Shown: in pieces, positions 50,254 through 57,851 of the stretch | Position numbering within the stretch: position 1 is the first letter of the stretch | Layout: the number at the start of each line of letters is the position of its first letter | Source of the DNA: Serinibacter arcticus | Lineage (GTDB): Bacteria > Actinomycetota > Actinomycetes > Actinomycetales > Beutenbergiaceae | Reading direction: 5' to 3' | Assembly: GCF_004786095.1 (NCBI RefSeq) | Contig: NZ_RHPJ01000002.1 | Coordinates: forward strand, 1 to 64,000 | DNA: 64,000 nt | Notes under the pieces: model-generated | Seen by the model: the letters and a program-made list of their open reading frames with translations, nothing else | Databases searched by the model: none | Told to the model about the DNA's origin: nothing | Made by a program: the position numbers and the translations under genes

Positions 50254-50919
50254 TCAGCCGGCCGTGACGGCGTCGATGGTGACGGTCTCGGCGGGGGCCC
50301 CGTCGGGCGCGCCGCCGGCCGCACCCGCGGCCGCGATGGTCTGCACGACCTCGAGACCCGCGGGGTCGATCTGACCGAAGACCGTGTACGCGGGGGCGAG
50401 CTGCGTGTCCTCGTAGACGAGGAAGAACTGCGACCCGTTGGTGTCGGCGCCCGCGTTGGCCATCGCCAGCGTGCCGGCCGGGTACGTCTCGCTGCCGGTG
50501 AGCTCGTCGGCGTAGGAGTAGCCGGGGCCGCCGGTGCCGGTCGCCGTCGGGTCGCCGCACTGGAGCACGAAGATGCCCTGCGTCGTGAGCCGGTGGCACT
50601 CGGTGTCGTCGAAGTAGCCCTGGTCGGCCAGCGAGAGGAAGCTGCCGACGGTGCAGGGCGCGGCGTCGGCGTCGAGCACGACGGGGATGTCACCGGCATC
50701 GGTGCTGATGGTGGCCGCGACGGTGCCGGTCTCCTCGGGCTCGGCCGGCGGGGCGTCGACGTCGCGCGCCGCGTTGCCGTCGGGGACGTACTCGCACGTG
50801 CCGGCCTCGGCGGGCGTCGTCGGGGTGGTGTCGTCCGGGGCGGAGGCGTTCGAGCAGCCGGTGAGCGCCGTCAGGGCGGCGGTGGCGAGGGCGGCGGTGA
50901 GGAGTCGGCGGGAGCGCAT
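50254..50919 (-). CDS. Cyclophilin-type peptidyl-prolyl isomerase lipoprotein
   Basis: A 221-residue lipoprotein: lipobox LTALTGC (Cys about 22), a Thr/Pro/Glu-rich linker (23-68) and a cyclophilin domain (TGTVAATISTDAGDIPVVLD, CHRLTTQGIFVLQCGDPTATGTGGPGY, GTLAMANAGADTNGSQFFLVYED, YTVFGQI). The catalytic Arg sits in HRLTT. It folds exported proteins outside the membrane. ATG at 50919 follows TATCGT by seven bases and is probably leaderless; a longer GTG frame is rejected because the signal peptide starts here. Confidence 0.93.
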   Translation of the reverse strand: MRSRRLLTAALATAALTALTGCSNASAPDDTTPTTPAEAGTCEYVPDGNAARDVDAPPAEPEETGTVAATISTDAGDIPVVLDADAAPCTVGSFLSLADQGYFDDTECHRLTTQGIFVLQCGDPTATGTGGPGYSYADELTGSETYPAGTLAMANAGADTNGSQFFLVYEDTQLAPAYTVFGQIDPAGLEVVQTIAAAGAAGGAPDGAPAETVTIDAVTAG

Positions 50920-50926
50920 GCCGTCG

Positions 50927-50932
50927 ACGATA
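50927..50932 (-). promoter_or_regulatory. Leaderless -10 box (TATCGT) of the cyclophilin gene
   Basis: TATCGT on the minus strand ends seven bases before the ATG, which fixes the start and predicts a leaderless transcript. Confidence 0.5.
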
Positions 50933-51001
50933 TCCGGCCACCCCCGGACGACGCTCGCCGTCGACACGTCTGGCGCACGCCGTGCGCTCGCCCGGCCGGG
51001 C

Positions 51002-52465
51002 TCACGTCCCGCAGAAGGTCGTGTACGCCCCGAAGTCGGCCGGGGCGGGGGACGCGTAGCGCTCGAGACCCGGGCGCTCGTCGTAGGGAGCGGCGACGAC
51101 CTCGAGGAGGCGGTCGAGCGGGCCGAGGTCGCCGTCCGTGGCGGCCGCGAGCGCCTCCTCGACGAGGTGGTTGCGCGGGAGGTAGATCGGGTTGACCCTG
51201 TCCATCAGCCCGGCGTCGGGGGCCAGGGCGAGCCAGCGCTCGGCCCACGCGTCGAACCCTGCTCCGTCGACGACCAGGGCCCGCGCCGGCGCGCCGTCGC
51301 CCCGGGCGGCGGTCGCGAGCGCGCGGAAGAACGACGTGTGGTCGACGCGGCTGGACCGCAGCTGGGTCAGGAGGTCGTCCGCCAGGGGGCCGAGGACGCC
51401 GTCGTCGACGGCGTCGCCCAGGCCGAGCTTGGCGCGCATGCCGGCCGACCAGGCGGCCCCGTACCGGGGGCGGAAGTCGCCGAGCGCCTCCGTGGCGAGC
51501 GCGACCGCCTGCTCCTGGTCGTCGTGGATCAGGGGGAGGAGCGCCTCGGCGAGCCTGGCGAGGTTCCACTCCGCGGCCACCGGCTGGTTGCCGTAGGAGT
51601 AGCGCCCACGCTCGTCGATGGAGCTGTAGACGGTCGCCGGGTCGAACGCCTCCATGAACGCGCACGGTCCGTAGTCGATCGTCTCGCCCGAGATCGTCAT
51701 GTTGTCCGTGTTCATGACCCCGTGCACGAAGCCCACGAGCATCCACCGCGCGACGAGCGCGGCCTGGGCGGCGACGACCGCTCGCAGCAGCGCGAGGGCG
51801 GGGTTGGCGTCCTCGGCGGCCGCGGGGTGGTGGCGGTCGATCGCGTGGTCGGCCAGGCGCCGCAGCAGGTCGACGTCGCCGGTGGCGCGCGCGTACTGGA
51901 AGCTGCCCACCCGCAGGTGGCTGCTCGCCACCCGGGCCAGCACGGCGCCGGACAGCGCCGTCTCGCGCTGCACGGGTCGGCCCGTCGCGACGACCGCGAG
52001 CGAGCGGGTGGTCGGGATGCCGAGGGCGTGCATCGCCCGGCTGACGACGACCTCGCGAAGCATCGGCCCGACGGCGGCGAGCCCGTCCCCTCCCCGGGCG
52101 AACGGCGTGCGGCCCGAGCCCTTGAGGTGCAGGTCCCGCCGTCGGCCGTCGAGATCGACGATCTCACCGAGCAGGAGGGCGCGGCCGTCGCCCAGGCGCG
52201 GGGAGTAGCCGCCGAACTGGTGCCCGGCGTAGGCCTGCGCGACGGGGGTGGCGCCATCAGGGACGAGGTCGCCCACCAGGAGGCGGACGCCGTCGGGGCT
52301 CCGGAACCAGGCGGGGTCGAGGCCGAGCTCGGCGGCCAGCGCGTCGTCGAGCACGAGGAGCTGCGGCTCGGGCGCGGGCTCGGCCTGCCACGGGACGGCC
52401 AGCTCGGGCAGCTCCCGGGCGAAGGTGCCGTCCAGGACGATCGGCGGTGTCGGTGCGGCGCTCAC
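51002..52465 (-). CDS. selO: SelO/YdiU family protein adenylyltransferase
   Basis: A 487-residue pseudokinase-fold protein: [27 protein letters not shown] (glycine-rich loop), [20 protein letters not shown] (Lys), [32 protein letters not shown] (the N and D of the metal site), and the C-terminal FCGT Cys that is oxidised with a second Cys in relatives. SelO transfers AMP to protein Ser/Thr/Tyr in redox stress. Here the C-terminal residue before GT is Cys, not selenocysteine. GTG start lies seven bases after TACCCT, so it is likely leaderless. Confidence 0.95.
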   Translation of the reverse strand: MSAAPTPPIVLDGTFARELPELAVPWQAEPAPEPQLLVLDDALAAELGLDPAWFRSPDGVRLLVGDLVPDGATPVAQAYAGHQFGGYSPRLGDGRALLLGEIVDLDGRRRDLHLKGSGRTPFARGGDGLAAVGPMLREVVVSRAMHALGIPTTRSLAVVATGRPVQRETALSGAVLARVASSHLRVGSFQYARATGDVDLLRRLADHAIDRHHPAAAEDANPALALLRAVVAAQAALVARWMLVGFVHGVMNTDNMTISGETIDYGPCAFMEAFDPATVYSSIDERGRYSYGNQPVAAEWNLARLAEALLPLIHDDQEQAVALATEALGDFRPRYGAAWSAGMRAKLGLGDAVDDGVLGPLADDLLTQLRSSRVDHTSFFRALATAARGDGAPARALVVDGAGFDAWAERWLALAPDAGLMDRVNPIYLPRNHLVEEALAAATDGDLGPLDRLLEVVAAPYDERPGLERYASPAPADFGAYTTFCGT

Positions 52466-52472
52466 CTCATCG

Positions 52473-52478
52473 AGGGTA
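52473..52478 (-). promoter_or_regulatory. Leaderless -10 box (TACCCT) of selO
   Basis: TACCCT ends seven bases before the GTG. No -35 box is clear. Confidence 0.45.
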
Positions 52479-52554
52479 CGTCCGTCGACGACGACGGACA
52501 GCCTCCGTCGCGGACCCGGACGGCCGGCTCCCCGAGCTGGTCGTCGGTGCCGGA

Positions 52555-53094
52555 TCAGCCTGCTCGCGCCTCGTGGATCGGCGAGCTCGAGGTCTCACCG
52601 TTCAGCTCGAGGTAGAGCTCGCGCTCGGTGACCGAGACGCTCATCGCGTTGCGCCGTCCGACGCGGAGGGCGGCGGCCTCGACGAATCCGGGATCGAAGC
52701 TGTGGAGCTCGACGTCCTGGGCACGGTGGATCTTCTTCCCTGCCCACGGGGCGGCGACCTTGGCGGGGTCGCGGTGGGTGTAGACGGCGGTGCGGTCGGC
52801 AAGCTTGCTCGCCTTGTGGAGCCGATCGGCGTCGGGAGCGCCCACCTCGATCCAGGCGGTCACCAGGCCCGTGGGGTCCCGCACGAGCACGGCCGGCTCG
52901 TTCGTGGCGGAGACGCCGTCGGTGAAGGCGATCCCCTCGGTGTACTCCAGGCAGTAGGCGAGCACGCGCGTCAGGAGGTAGGCGCCGGTCTCGGACGGGT
53001 GCCTCGCCAGACGCAGCGAGAGCTCGTCGTAGACCCCGCGATCGACGTCCGACAGCGCGATGTCGAAGGTGTGCACGCTCGCGCCGATGGCCAT
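52555..53094 (-). CDS. YaeQ family protein
   Basis: A 179-residue PD-(D/E)XK-fold protein: [77 protein letters not shown] (the E-x-G and K of the nuclease-like core) and [12 protein letters not shown]. YaeQ proteins are conserved but have no proven activity. The ATG at 53094 is family-like, with a TAGGCT box eight bases upstream. Its promoter overlaps the region before the divergent DUF427 gene. Confidence 0.92.
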   Translation of the reverse strand: MAIGASVHTFDIALSDVDRGVYDELSLRLARHPSETGAYLLTRVLAYCLEYTEGIAFTDGVSATNEPAVLVRDPTGLVTAWIEVGAPDADRLHKASKLADRTAVYTHRDPAKVAAPWAGKKIHRAQDVELHSFDPGFVEAAALRVGRRNAMSVSVTERELYLELNGETSSSPIHEARAG

Positions 53095-53147
53095 GAGCCG
53101 CGAGCCTACGCTGCTGACCACGGGTGATTCCGCGCATGATGGAGGGC

Positions 53148-53660
53148 ATGCCACTGCGTCGAGGTCATCCACAGCGTCTCGAACCCGGACCCGGGCAGGA
53201 GTCCGTCTGGGACTACCCGCGCCCCCCGTTGCTGGAGCGCTCGACCAAGCGTGTCGAGATTCGTTCCGGCGACGTCCTGCTCGCCGGCACCGGCGGCGCC
53301 TACCGGGTGCTGGAGACCAGCCACCCCCCGACCTGGTACCTCCCGGCTGACTCCTTCGCGCCCGGCGTGCTCGCCCCGGCCGGCGGACGAGGTTCGGTCT
53401 GCGAGTGGAAGGGCGCCGCGGTCTACTGGGACGTCGTGCTCCCCGAGGGGCGCGTCCTGCCGAGCGAGGGATGGAACTACCCGCGTCCCACGTCGGCCTT
53501 CGTGCCGATCACCGGCCACGTCGCCGTGTACGCGCGCACCCTGGAGTGCTTCGTCGACGGCGAACGGGTCCGCCCCCAGCCCGGCGGCTTCTACGGCGGT
53601 TGGGTGACGGACGACGTCGTCGGGCCCTACAAGGGTGGCTCCGGGTCCATGGGGTGGTGA
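53148..53660 (+). CDS. DUF427 domain protein
   Basis: A 170-residue protein: PGPGQESVWDYPRPPLLERSTKRVEI, VLETSHPPTWYLP, CEWKGAAVYWDVVL, WNYPRPTSAFVPITGHVAVYARTLECFVDGERV and the closing GFYGGWVTDDVVGPYKGG are all DUF427 hallmarks. The fold is a beta-barrel of unknown role, common in actinobacteria. Start is uncertain: ATG at 53148 matches the family; ATGs at 53136/53139 and GTG at 53124 are also in frame. It converges with dnaB, seven bases between stops. Confidence 0.88.
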   Translation: MPLRRGHPQRLEPGPGQESVWDYPRPPLLERSTKRVEIRSGDVLLAGTGGAYRVLETSHPPTWYLPADSFAPGVLAPAGGRGSVCEWKGAAVYWDVVLPEGRVLPSEGWNYPRPTSAFVPITGHVAVYARTLECFVDGERVRPQPGGFYGGWVTDDVVGPYKGGSGSMGW

Positions 53661-53667
53661 GCCGCCC

Positions 53668-55053
53668 CTACCAGGCCCCGCCGCCCCCGGTCTCCGGTGC
53701 CATGTCCACGAACCGCGCGTAGTGACCCTGGAACGCCACGACGATCGTGTCGGTGGGGCCGTTGCGGTGCTTGGCGACGATGAAGTCCGCCTCGCCCTTG
53801 CGCGGCGTCTCCCGGTCGTAGGCCTCGTCGCGGTGCAGCAGGACGACCATGTCGGCGTCCTGCTCGATCGAGCCCGACTCACGAAGGTCGGAGACCTGCG
53901 GCCGCTTGTCCGTCCGCTGCTCGGCGCCACGGTTCAGCTGCGACACCGCGATCACCGGGACCTCAAGCTCCTTCGCGAGCAGCTTGATCGCCCGCGAGAA
54001 CTCCGAGACCTCCTGCTGACGCGACTCCACGCGCTTGCCCGAGCTCATCAGCTGGAGGTAGTCGATGACCACGAGCTTGAGGTTGTGACGCTGCTTGAGC
54101 CGGCGGCACTTCGCGCGGATCTCCATCAGCGACATGTTCGGTGAGTCGTCGATGAACACCGGCGCGTCCGAGATCGCGCTCACCGTCGAGGCGAGCTTCT
54201 GCCAGTCCCTGTCGTCCATCGGTCCCTGACGCAGCCGCTGCAGCGGCACCTGGGCCTCGGCCGAGATCATCCTCATGACGATCTCGCTCGCACTCATCTC
54301 CAGGGAGAAGATCGCGGCGGCCTGCCCGTGCTTGATCGCGGCGGACCGCACGATGTCCAGGGCCATCGTCGACTTGCCCATCGCGGGTCGCGCGGCCAGC
54401 ACGATCATCTGGCCCGGGTGCAGGCCGTTGGTCAGCTTGTCGAACTCGGCGAAGCCGGTCGGGACGCCCACGAGGTTGCCGTCGCGCGAGACGGCGTGCT
54501 CGATCTCCGTGACCGTGCCGTCGATGATGTCGCGGATCGGCTTGTAGTCCTCGCTGGTGCGGCGCTCGGAGACGGCGTAGATCTCGCTCTGCGCCGAGTT
54601 CACCAGGTCCTCGACGTCGCCGCCGTCCTGCGCGTACCCGAGCTGGACGATGCGCGTCCCGGCCTCGACGAGCTTGCGCAGCACAGCGCGCTCGCGCACG
54701 ATCCCGGCGTAGAAGCCCGCGTTCGCCGCGGTCGGCACCGAGGAGATCAGCGTGTGCAGGTAGCCGTGACCGCCGACACGGCTCAGCTCGCCGCGCTTGG
54801 TCAGCTCGTCGGCGACGGCGACGACATCGGTCGGCTGGCCCCGCCCGTAGAGGTCGACCACGGCCTCGTAGACCATCTCGTGCGCCGGGCGGTAGAAGTC
54901 CTGGGACCGGATGACCTCGATGACGTCGGCGACGGCGTCCTTGCTGAGCATCATGCCGCCCAGCACGCTCTGCTCGGCACGCTCGTCCTGCGGCGGCGTC
55001 CGCTCGTTCAGCGCGCTCATGGTCCGCATGTCGATGTCGTCGGTGGTGGTCAC
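53668..55053 (-). CDS. dnaB: Replicative DNA helicase DnaB
   Basis: A 461-residue hexameric helicase. The N-terminal DnaB domain (about 15-120: PPQDERAEQSVLGGMMLSKDAVADV) and RecA-like C-terminal domain carry Walker A AARPAMGKSTMALD, catalytic Glu in FSLEMS, Walker B LKLVVIDYLQLMSS and the arginine region QLNRGAEQRTDKRP, ending FQGHYARFVD. There is no intein, unlike in several relatives. GTG at 55053 after GAGAGGA is chosen. It unwinds DNA at the replication fork. The upstream 422-base gap contains a cluster of DnaA-box-like sequences. Confidence 0.97.
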   Translation of the reverse strand: MTTTDDIDMRTMSALNERTPPQDERAEQSVLGGMMLSKDAVADVIEVIRSQDFYRPAHEMVYEAVVDLYGRGQPTDVVAVADELTKRGELSRVGGHGYLHTLISSVPTAANAGFYAGIVRERAVLRKLVEAGTRIVQLGYAQDGGDVEDLVNSAQSEIYAVSERRTSEDYKPIRDIIDGTVTEIEHAVSRDGNLVGVPTGFAEFDKLTNGLHPGQMIVLAARPAMGKSTMALDIVRSAAIKHGQAAAIFSLEMSASEIVMRMISAEAQVPLQRLRQGPMDDRDWQKLASTVSAISDAPVFIDDSPNMSLMEIRAKCRRLKQRHNLKLVVIDYLQLMSSGKRVESRQQEVSEFSRAIKLLAKELEVPVIAVSQLNRGAEQRTDKRPQVSDLRESGSIEQDADMVVLLHRDEAYDRETPRKGEADFIVAKHRNGPTDTIVVAFQGHYARFVDMAPETGGGGAW

Positions 55054-55253
55054 CCGTGGTCCTCTCCCTCGTGCTGGAGCGAGTCCACACCCGGGCACCG
55101 ACATCCGGCAGGCAGACCCGGGACGGCGTGGGGCGCGGTGGGCAGGACGGCACCCACTCTCGCTCAGCGGCCTCACCGTACGTCGCGCCGCGCGCGGATA
55201 ACGCCCGCGGACGACGTCGGATCGAGTTGACACGCGAGCCGATCTAGGCGGGT

Positions 55254-55408
55254 TGTGGACAGCCTGTGGACCGGCTGGGGACAACCCCGGGGGGCACATG
55301 TGGACGACACTCCGCCGTCATCCCCACAGGTGTGGACAACCTGTGGAAACTCGGGTGGAAACCCCGGCATAGCAACGATTTCTCCTGTGGGGACAGCAGT
55401 GGGGACAC
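55254..55408 (+). promoter_or_regulatory. Cluster of eight DnaA-box-like sequences upstream of dnaB
   Basis: Same-direction 9-mers resembling TGTGGACAA (complement of the actinobacterial DnaA box TTGTCCACA) occur at 55254 (G at end), 55265 (two mismatches), 55276 (one), 55299 (one), 55331 (exact), 55342, 55388 and 55400 (two each). A short A/T-richer patch (55365-55385) lies inside. The rest of the dnaB/MATE gap shows no gene. Confidence 0.6.
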
Positions 55409-55475
55409 CGCGCCCGAAAGTCGCCGTCACGACACGCCGACGCCCCGTGTCAGTCCCCCGTGACACGCTGACGTC

Positions 55476-56816
55476 GTGCGACGCGACCTCGACCGACGAA
55501 TCCTCGCGCTCGCCGTCCCCGCCCTCGGGGCGCTCGTGGCCGAACCGCTGTTCGTGCTCGTCGACTCCGCGATGGTCGGGCACCTCGGGACCGCCGAGCT
55601 CGCGGGCCTGACCCTGGCCTCCACGCTCCTGGTCACGGCCGTCGGCCTGTTCGTGTTCCTCGCCTACGCCACGACGGCGAGCGTCGGTCGCCTCCTCGGC
55701 GCCGGTCAGGAGCGGCGCGCCATCGCCTCGGGCGTCGACGGGATGTGGCTGGCACTCGTGGTGGGCGTGATCGTCGCCGCCGCCGGCATCCTCGCCGCAC
55801 CCTGGGCGATCACCTCGCTCGGCGGCACCGGTGAGGTCCATGCGCACGGCGTCACCTACCTCCGCACGAGCCTGCCCGGGCTCCCCGGCATGCTCGTGGT
55901 CCTGGCGGCCACCGGCGTCCTGCGCGGCATGCTCGACACGCGCACACCGCTCGTCGTCGCCGGTGTGGGCGCGCTCGCGAACGCCGCGATCAACGCCCTG
56001 TTCATCTACGGCTTCGGCTGGGGCATCGGCGGTTCCGGCGCGGGCACCGCCGTCGTCCAGCTCGCCATGGGCGGCGTCCTGGCCTGGCGCGTGGCCCGCG
56101 GCGCGCGCGCCCGCGGCGTCCCGCTCACGCCCTCGCTCGGCGGCCTCGGCCAGGGGCTGCGCGACGGCGCCCCCCTCTTCCTGCGCACCCTCACCCTGCG
56201 CGCCGCCATCCTCGTCACCGTCGCCACGGCCGCCACCCTCGGCGACGTCCCGCTCGCCGCGCACCAGGTCGTGAACTCGCTGTGGGGCTTCGCCGCCTTC
56301 GCGCTCGACGCGCTCGCCATCGCCGCGCAGGCCCTCGTCGGGCGCGCGCTCGGGGCCGCCGACGCCGGACAGGCGCGTGCCGTCCTGCGCCGCACGCTCC
56401 AGTGGGGCGCCGGGGCGGGGGCCGCGCTCGGCGTCGTGCTGGCCGTCCTCGCCGTCCCCCTCTCGACCGTCTTCAGCGGCGACGGCGACGTGCGGCGAGC
56501 CGCGACCGCCGGGATCCTCGTGATCGCCGTCGCCATGCCGCTCGCCGGCCTCGTGTTCGTGCTCGACGGCGTCCTCATCGGCGCAGGCGACGGACGCTTC
56601 CTCGCGTGGGCCGGCGTCGTCAGCCTCGTGGCCTACCTGCCGTTCGTGCTGCTGGTGCGGGCCGTGGCTCCCCGCGCGGCCGACGGCACGGGCAGCGATG
56701 CGGTCGCCGTCGTGTGGCTGTGGGTGGCGTTCGCCGTCGTGTTCATGATCGCCCGCGGGCTGGCCACGTACCTGCGCTCGCGCGGGCAGCGGTGGCTGGT
56801 GCTCGGCGCGCGCTGA
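55476..56816 (+). CDS. MATE-family multidrug/metabolite exporter
   Basis: A 446-residue, 12-helix exporter of the DinF-like branch: LALAVPALGALVAEPLFVLVDSAMVGHLGTAELAGLTLAS, GVLRGMLDTRTPL, and the mirrored second half FLRTLTLRAAILVTVATAATLGDVPLAAHQVVNSLWGFAAFALDALAIAAQALVGRALG. It exports cationic drugs or metabolites with Na+ or H+. GTG start begins the conserved RRDLDRRILALAVPA. No operon partner is present; it diverges from dnaB. Confidence 0.93.
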   Translation: MRRDLDRRILALAVPALGALVAEPLFVLVDSAMVGHLGTAELAGLTLASTLLVTAVGLFVFLAYATTASVGRLLGAGQERRAIASGVDGMWLALVVGVIVAAAGILAAPWAITSLGGTGEVHAHGVTYLRTSLPGLPGMLVVLAATGVLRGMLDTRTPLVVAGVGALANAAINALFIYGFGWGIGGSGAGTAVVQLAMGGVLAWRVARGARARGVPLTPSLGGLGQGLRDGAPLFLRTLTLRAAILVTVATAATLGDVPLAAHQVVNSLWGFAAFALDALAIAAQALVGRALGAADAGQARAVLRRTLQWGAGAGAALGVVLAVLAVPLSTVFSGDGDVRRAATAGILVIAVAMPLAGLVFVLDGVLIGAGDGRFLAWAGVVSLVAYLPFVLLVRAVAPRAADGTGSDAVAVVWLWVAFAVVFMIARGLATYLRSRGQRWLVLGAR

Positions 56817-56923
56817 CAGCGCGCGCTGGCGCGAGGCGGGCTGACGCCGTCGCCCGCCGATCCCCCCGCGGGATGACCCGACGTCGCGACCGCGGGTCGA
56901 TCCCGTGTGGACGACCCCGACCG

Positions 56924-56929
56924 TAGCGT
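56924..56929 (+). promoter_or_regulatory. Leaderless -10 box (TAGCGT) of the MacB-type ATPase gene
   Basis: TAGCGT ends seven bases before the ATG, which favours this start over the upstream in-frame GTG. Confidence 0.5.
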
Positions 56930-56936
56930 CGAGGGC

Positions 56937-57851
56937 ATGAGCCAGACTCCCCCCGTGCCCAGCACCGTTCCCACCCCCACGACCCGCACGCCCGCCGGGG
57001 TTCCCGGCCCGCCCCCCGCCTCCAGCCACCCCGACCCCGCCGCCGCGGCCGCCGTCCGCGGCGTCGGTCTGCGCAAGACCTACGGTCGGGGCGACGCCCA
57101 GGTCCACGCGCTCGACGGCGTCGACGTCGCCTTCGGCCGCGGCCAGTTCACCGCGATCATGGGCGCCTCGGGCTCCGGCAAGTCGACGCTGCTCCACCTC
57201 CTCGCCGGCCTCGACTCCGCGACCGCCGGCCAGGTCCACCTCGGCGACACCGAGCTGACCTCGCTCGACGACAACGCGCTGACCGAGCTGCGGCGCAAGC
57301 GCGTCGGCTTCGTCTTCCAGTCCTTCAACCTGCTGCCGATGTTCACGGCCGAGCAGAACATCCTGCTGCCGCTCGAGCTCGCGGGCAGCAAGGTCACCCC
57401 GGACGTGCGGGCCTGGTTCGACCGCCTCGTCACCACGCTCGGGCTGCGCGACCGCCTCACCCACCGCCCCAGCGAGCTGTCCGGCGGCCAGCAGCAGCGC
57501 GTCGCGATCGCGCGCGCCCTGCTCACGCGGCCCGACGTCGTCTTCGCCGACGAGCCCACGGGCAACCTCGACTCCCGCAGCGGCGCCGAGGTGCTGGAGT
57601 TCCTGCGCACGTCGGTGCGCGAGCTGGGCCAGACCGTCGTCATGGTCACGCACGACGCGCAGGCCGCCGCCTACGCCGACCGCGCCGTGCTGGTCGCCGA
57701 CGGTCGCATCGCCGGCGACGTCGCCGACCCCACCCCCGAGGTCGTCCAGGCCGAGCTCGACCGCCTGCGCACGGCGTCGCTCGCCTCCCCCGCCTCCACG
57801 CCCGCGCGCGGCGTCGCCGCCGGCTCGACCCCCGCCGTCGAGGCCCGCTGA
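56937..57851 (+). CDS. ABC transporter ATPase (MacB/LolD type)
   Basis: A 304-residue ATPase. A Pro-rich N-terminus (1-35) precedes the nucleotide-binding domain: Walker A GASGSGKST, VGFVFQSFNLLP Q-loop, signature LSGGQQQRVAIARAL, Walker B VVFADEPTGNLDS and switch His in VTHD. The C-terminal 35 residues are Ala/Pro-rich. It pairs with the following FtsX-type permease (TGATG overlap) as a MacB-like machine for exporting or extracting lipids, peptides or drugs. Confidence 0.95.
   Translation: MSQTPPVPSTVPTPTTRTPAGVPGPPPASSHPDPAAAAAVRGVGLRKTYGRGDAQVHALDGVDVAFGRGQFTAIMGASGSGKSTLLHLLAGLDSATAGQVHLGDTELTSLDDNALTELRRKRVGFVFQSFNLLPMFTAEQNILLPLELAGSKVTPDVRAWFDRLVTTLGLRDRLTHRPSELSGGQQQRVAIARALLTRPDVVFADEPTGNLDSRSGAEVLEFLRTSVRELGQTVVMVTHDAQAAAYADRAVLVADGRIAGDVADPTPEVVQAELDRLRTASLASPASTPARGVAAGSTPAVEAR

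Noticed and set aside
55254-55408. Chromosomal origin oriC
   Set aside because: dnaA and dnaN are not adjacent and no strong AT-rich unwinding region is seen, so I report only a DnaA-box-like cluster.
55173-57653. An 826-residue minus-strand frame opposite MATE and ABC genes
   Set aside because: It is an Arg/Glu/Gly/His-rich shadow of two well-formed + strand genes.
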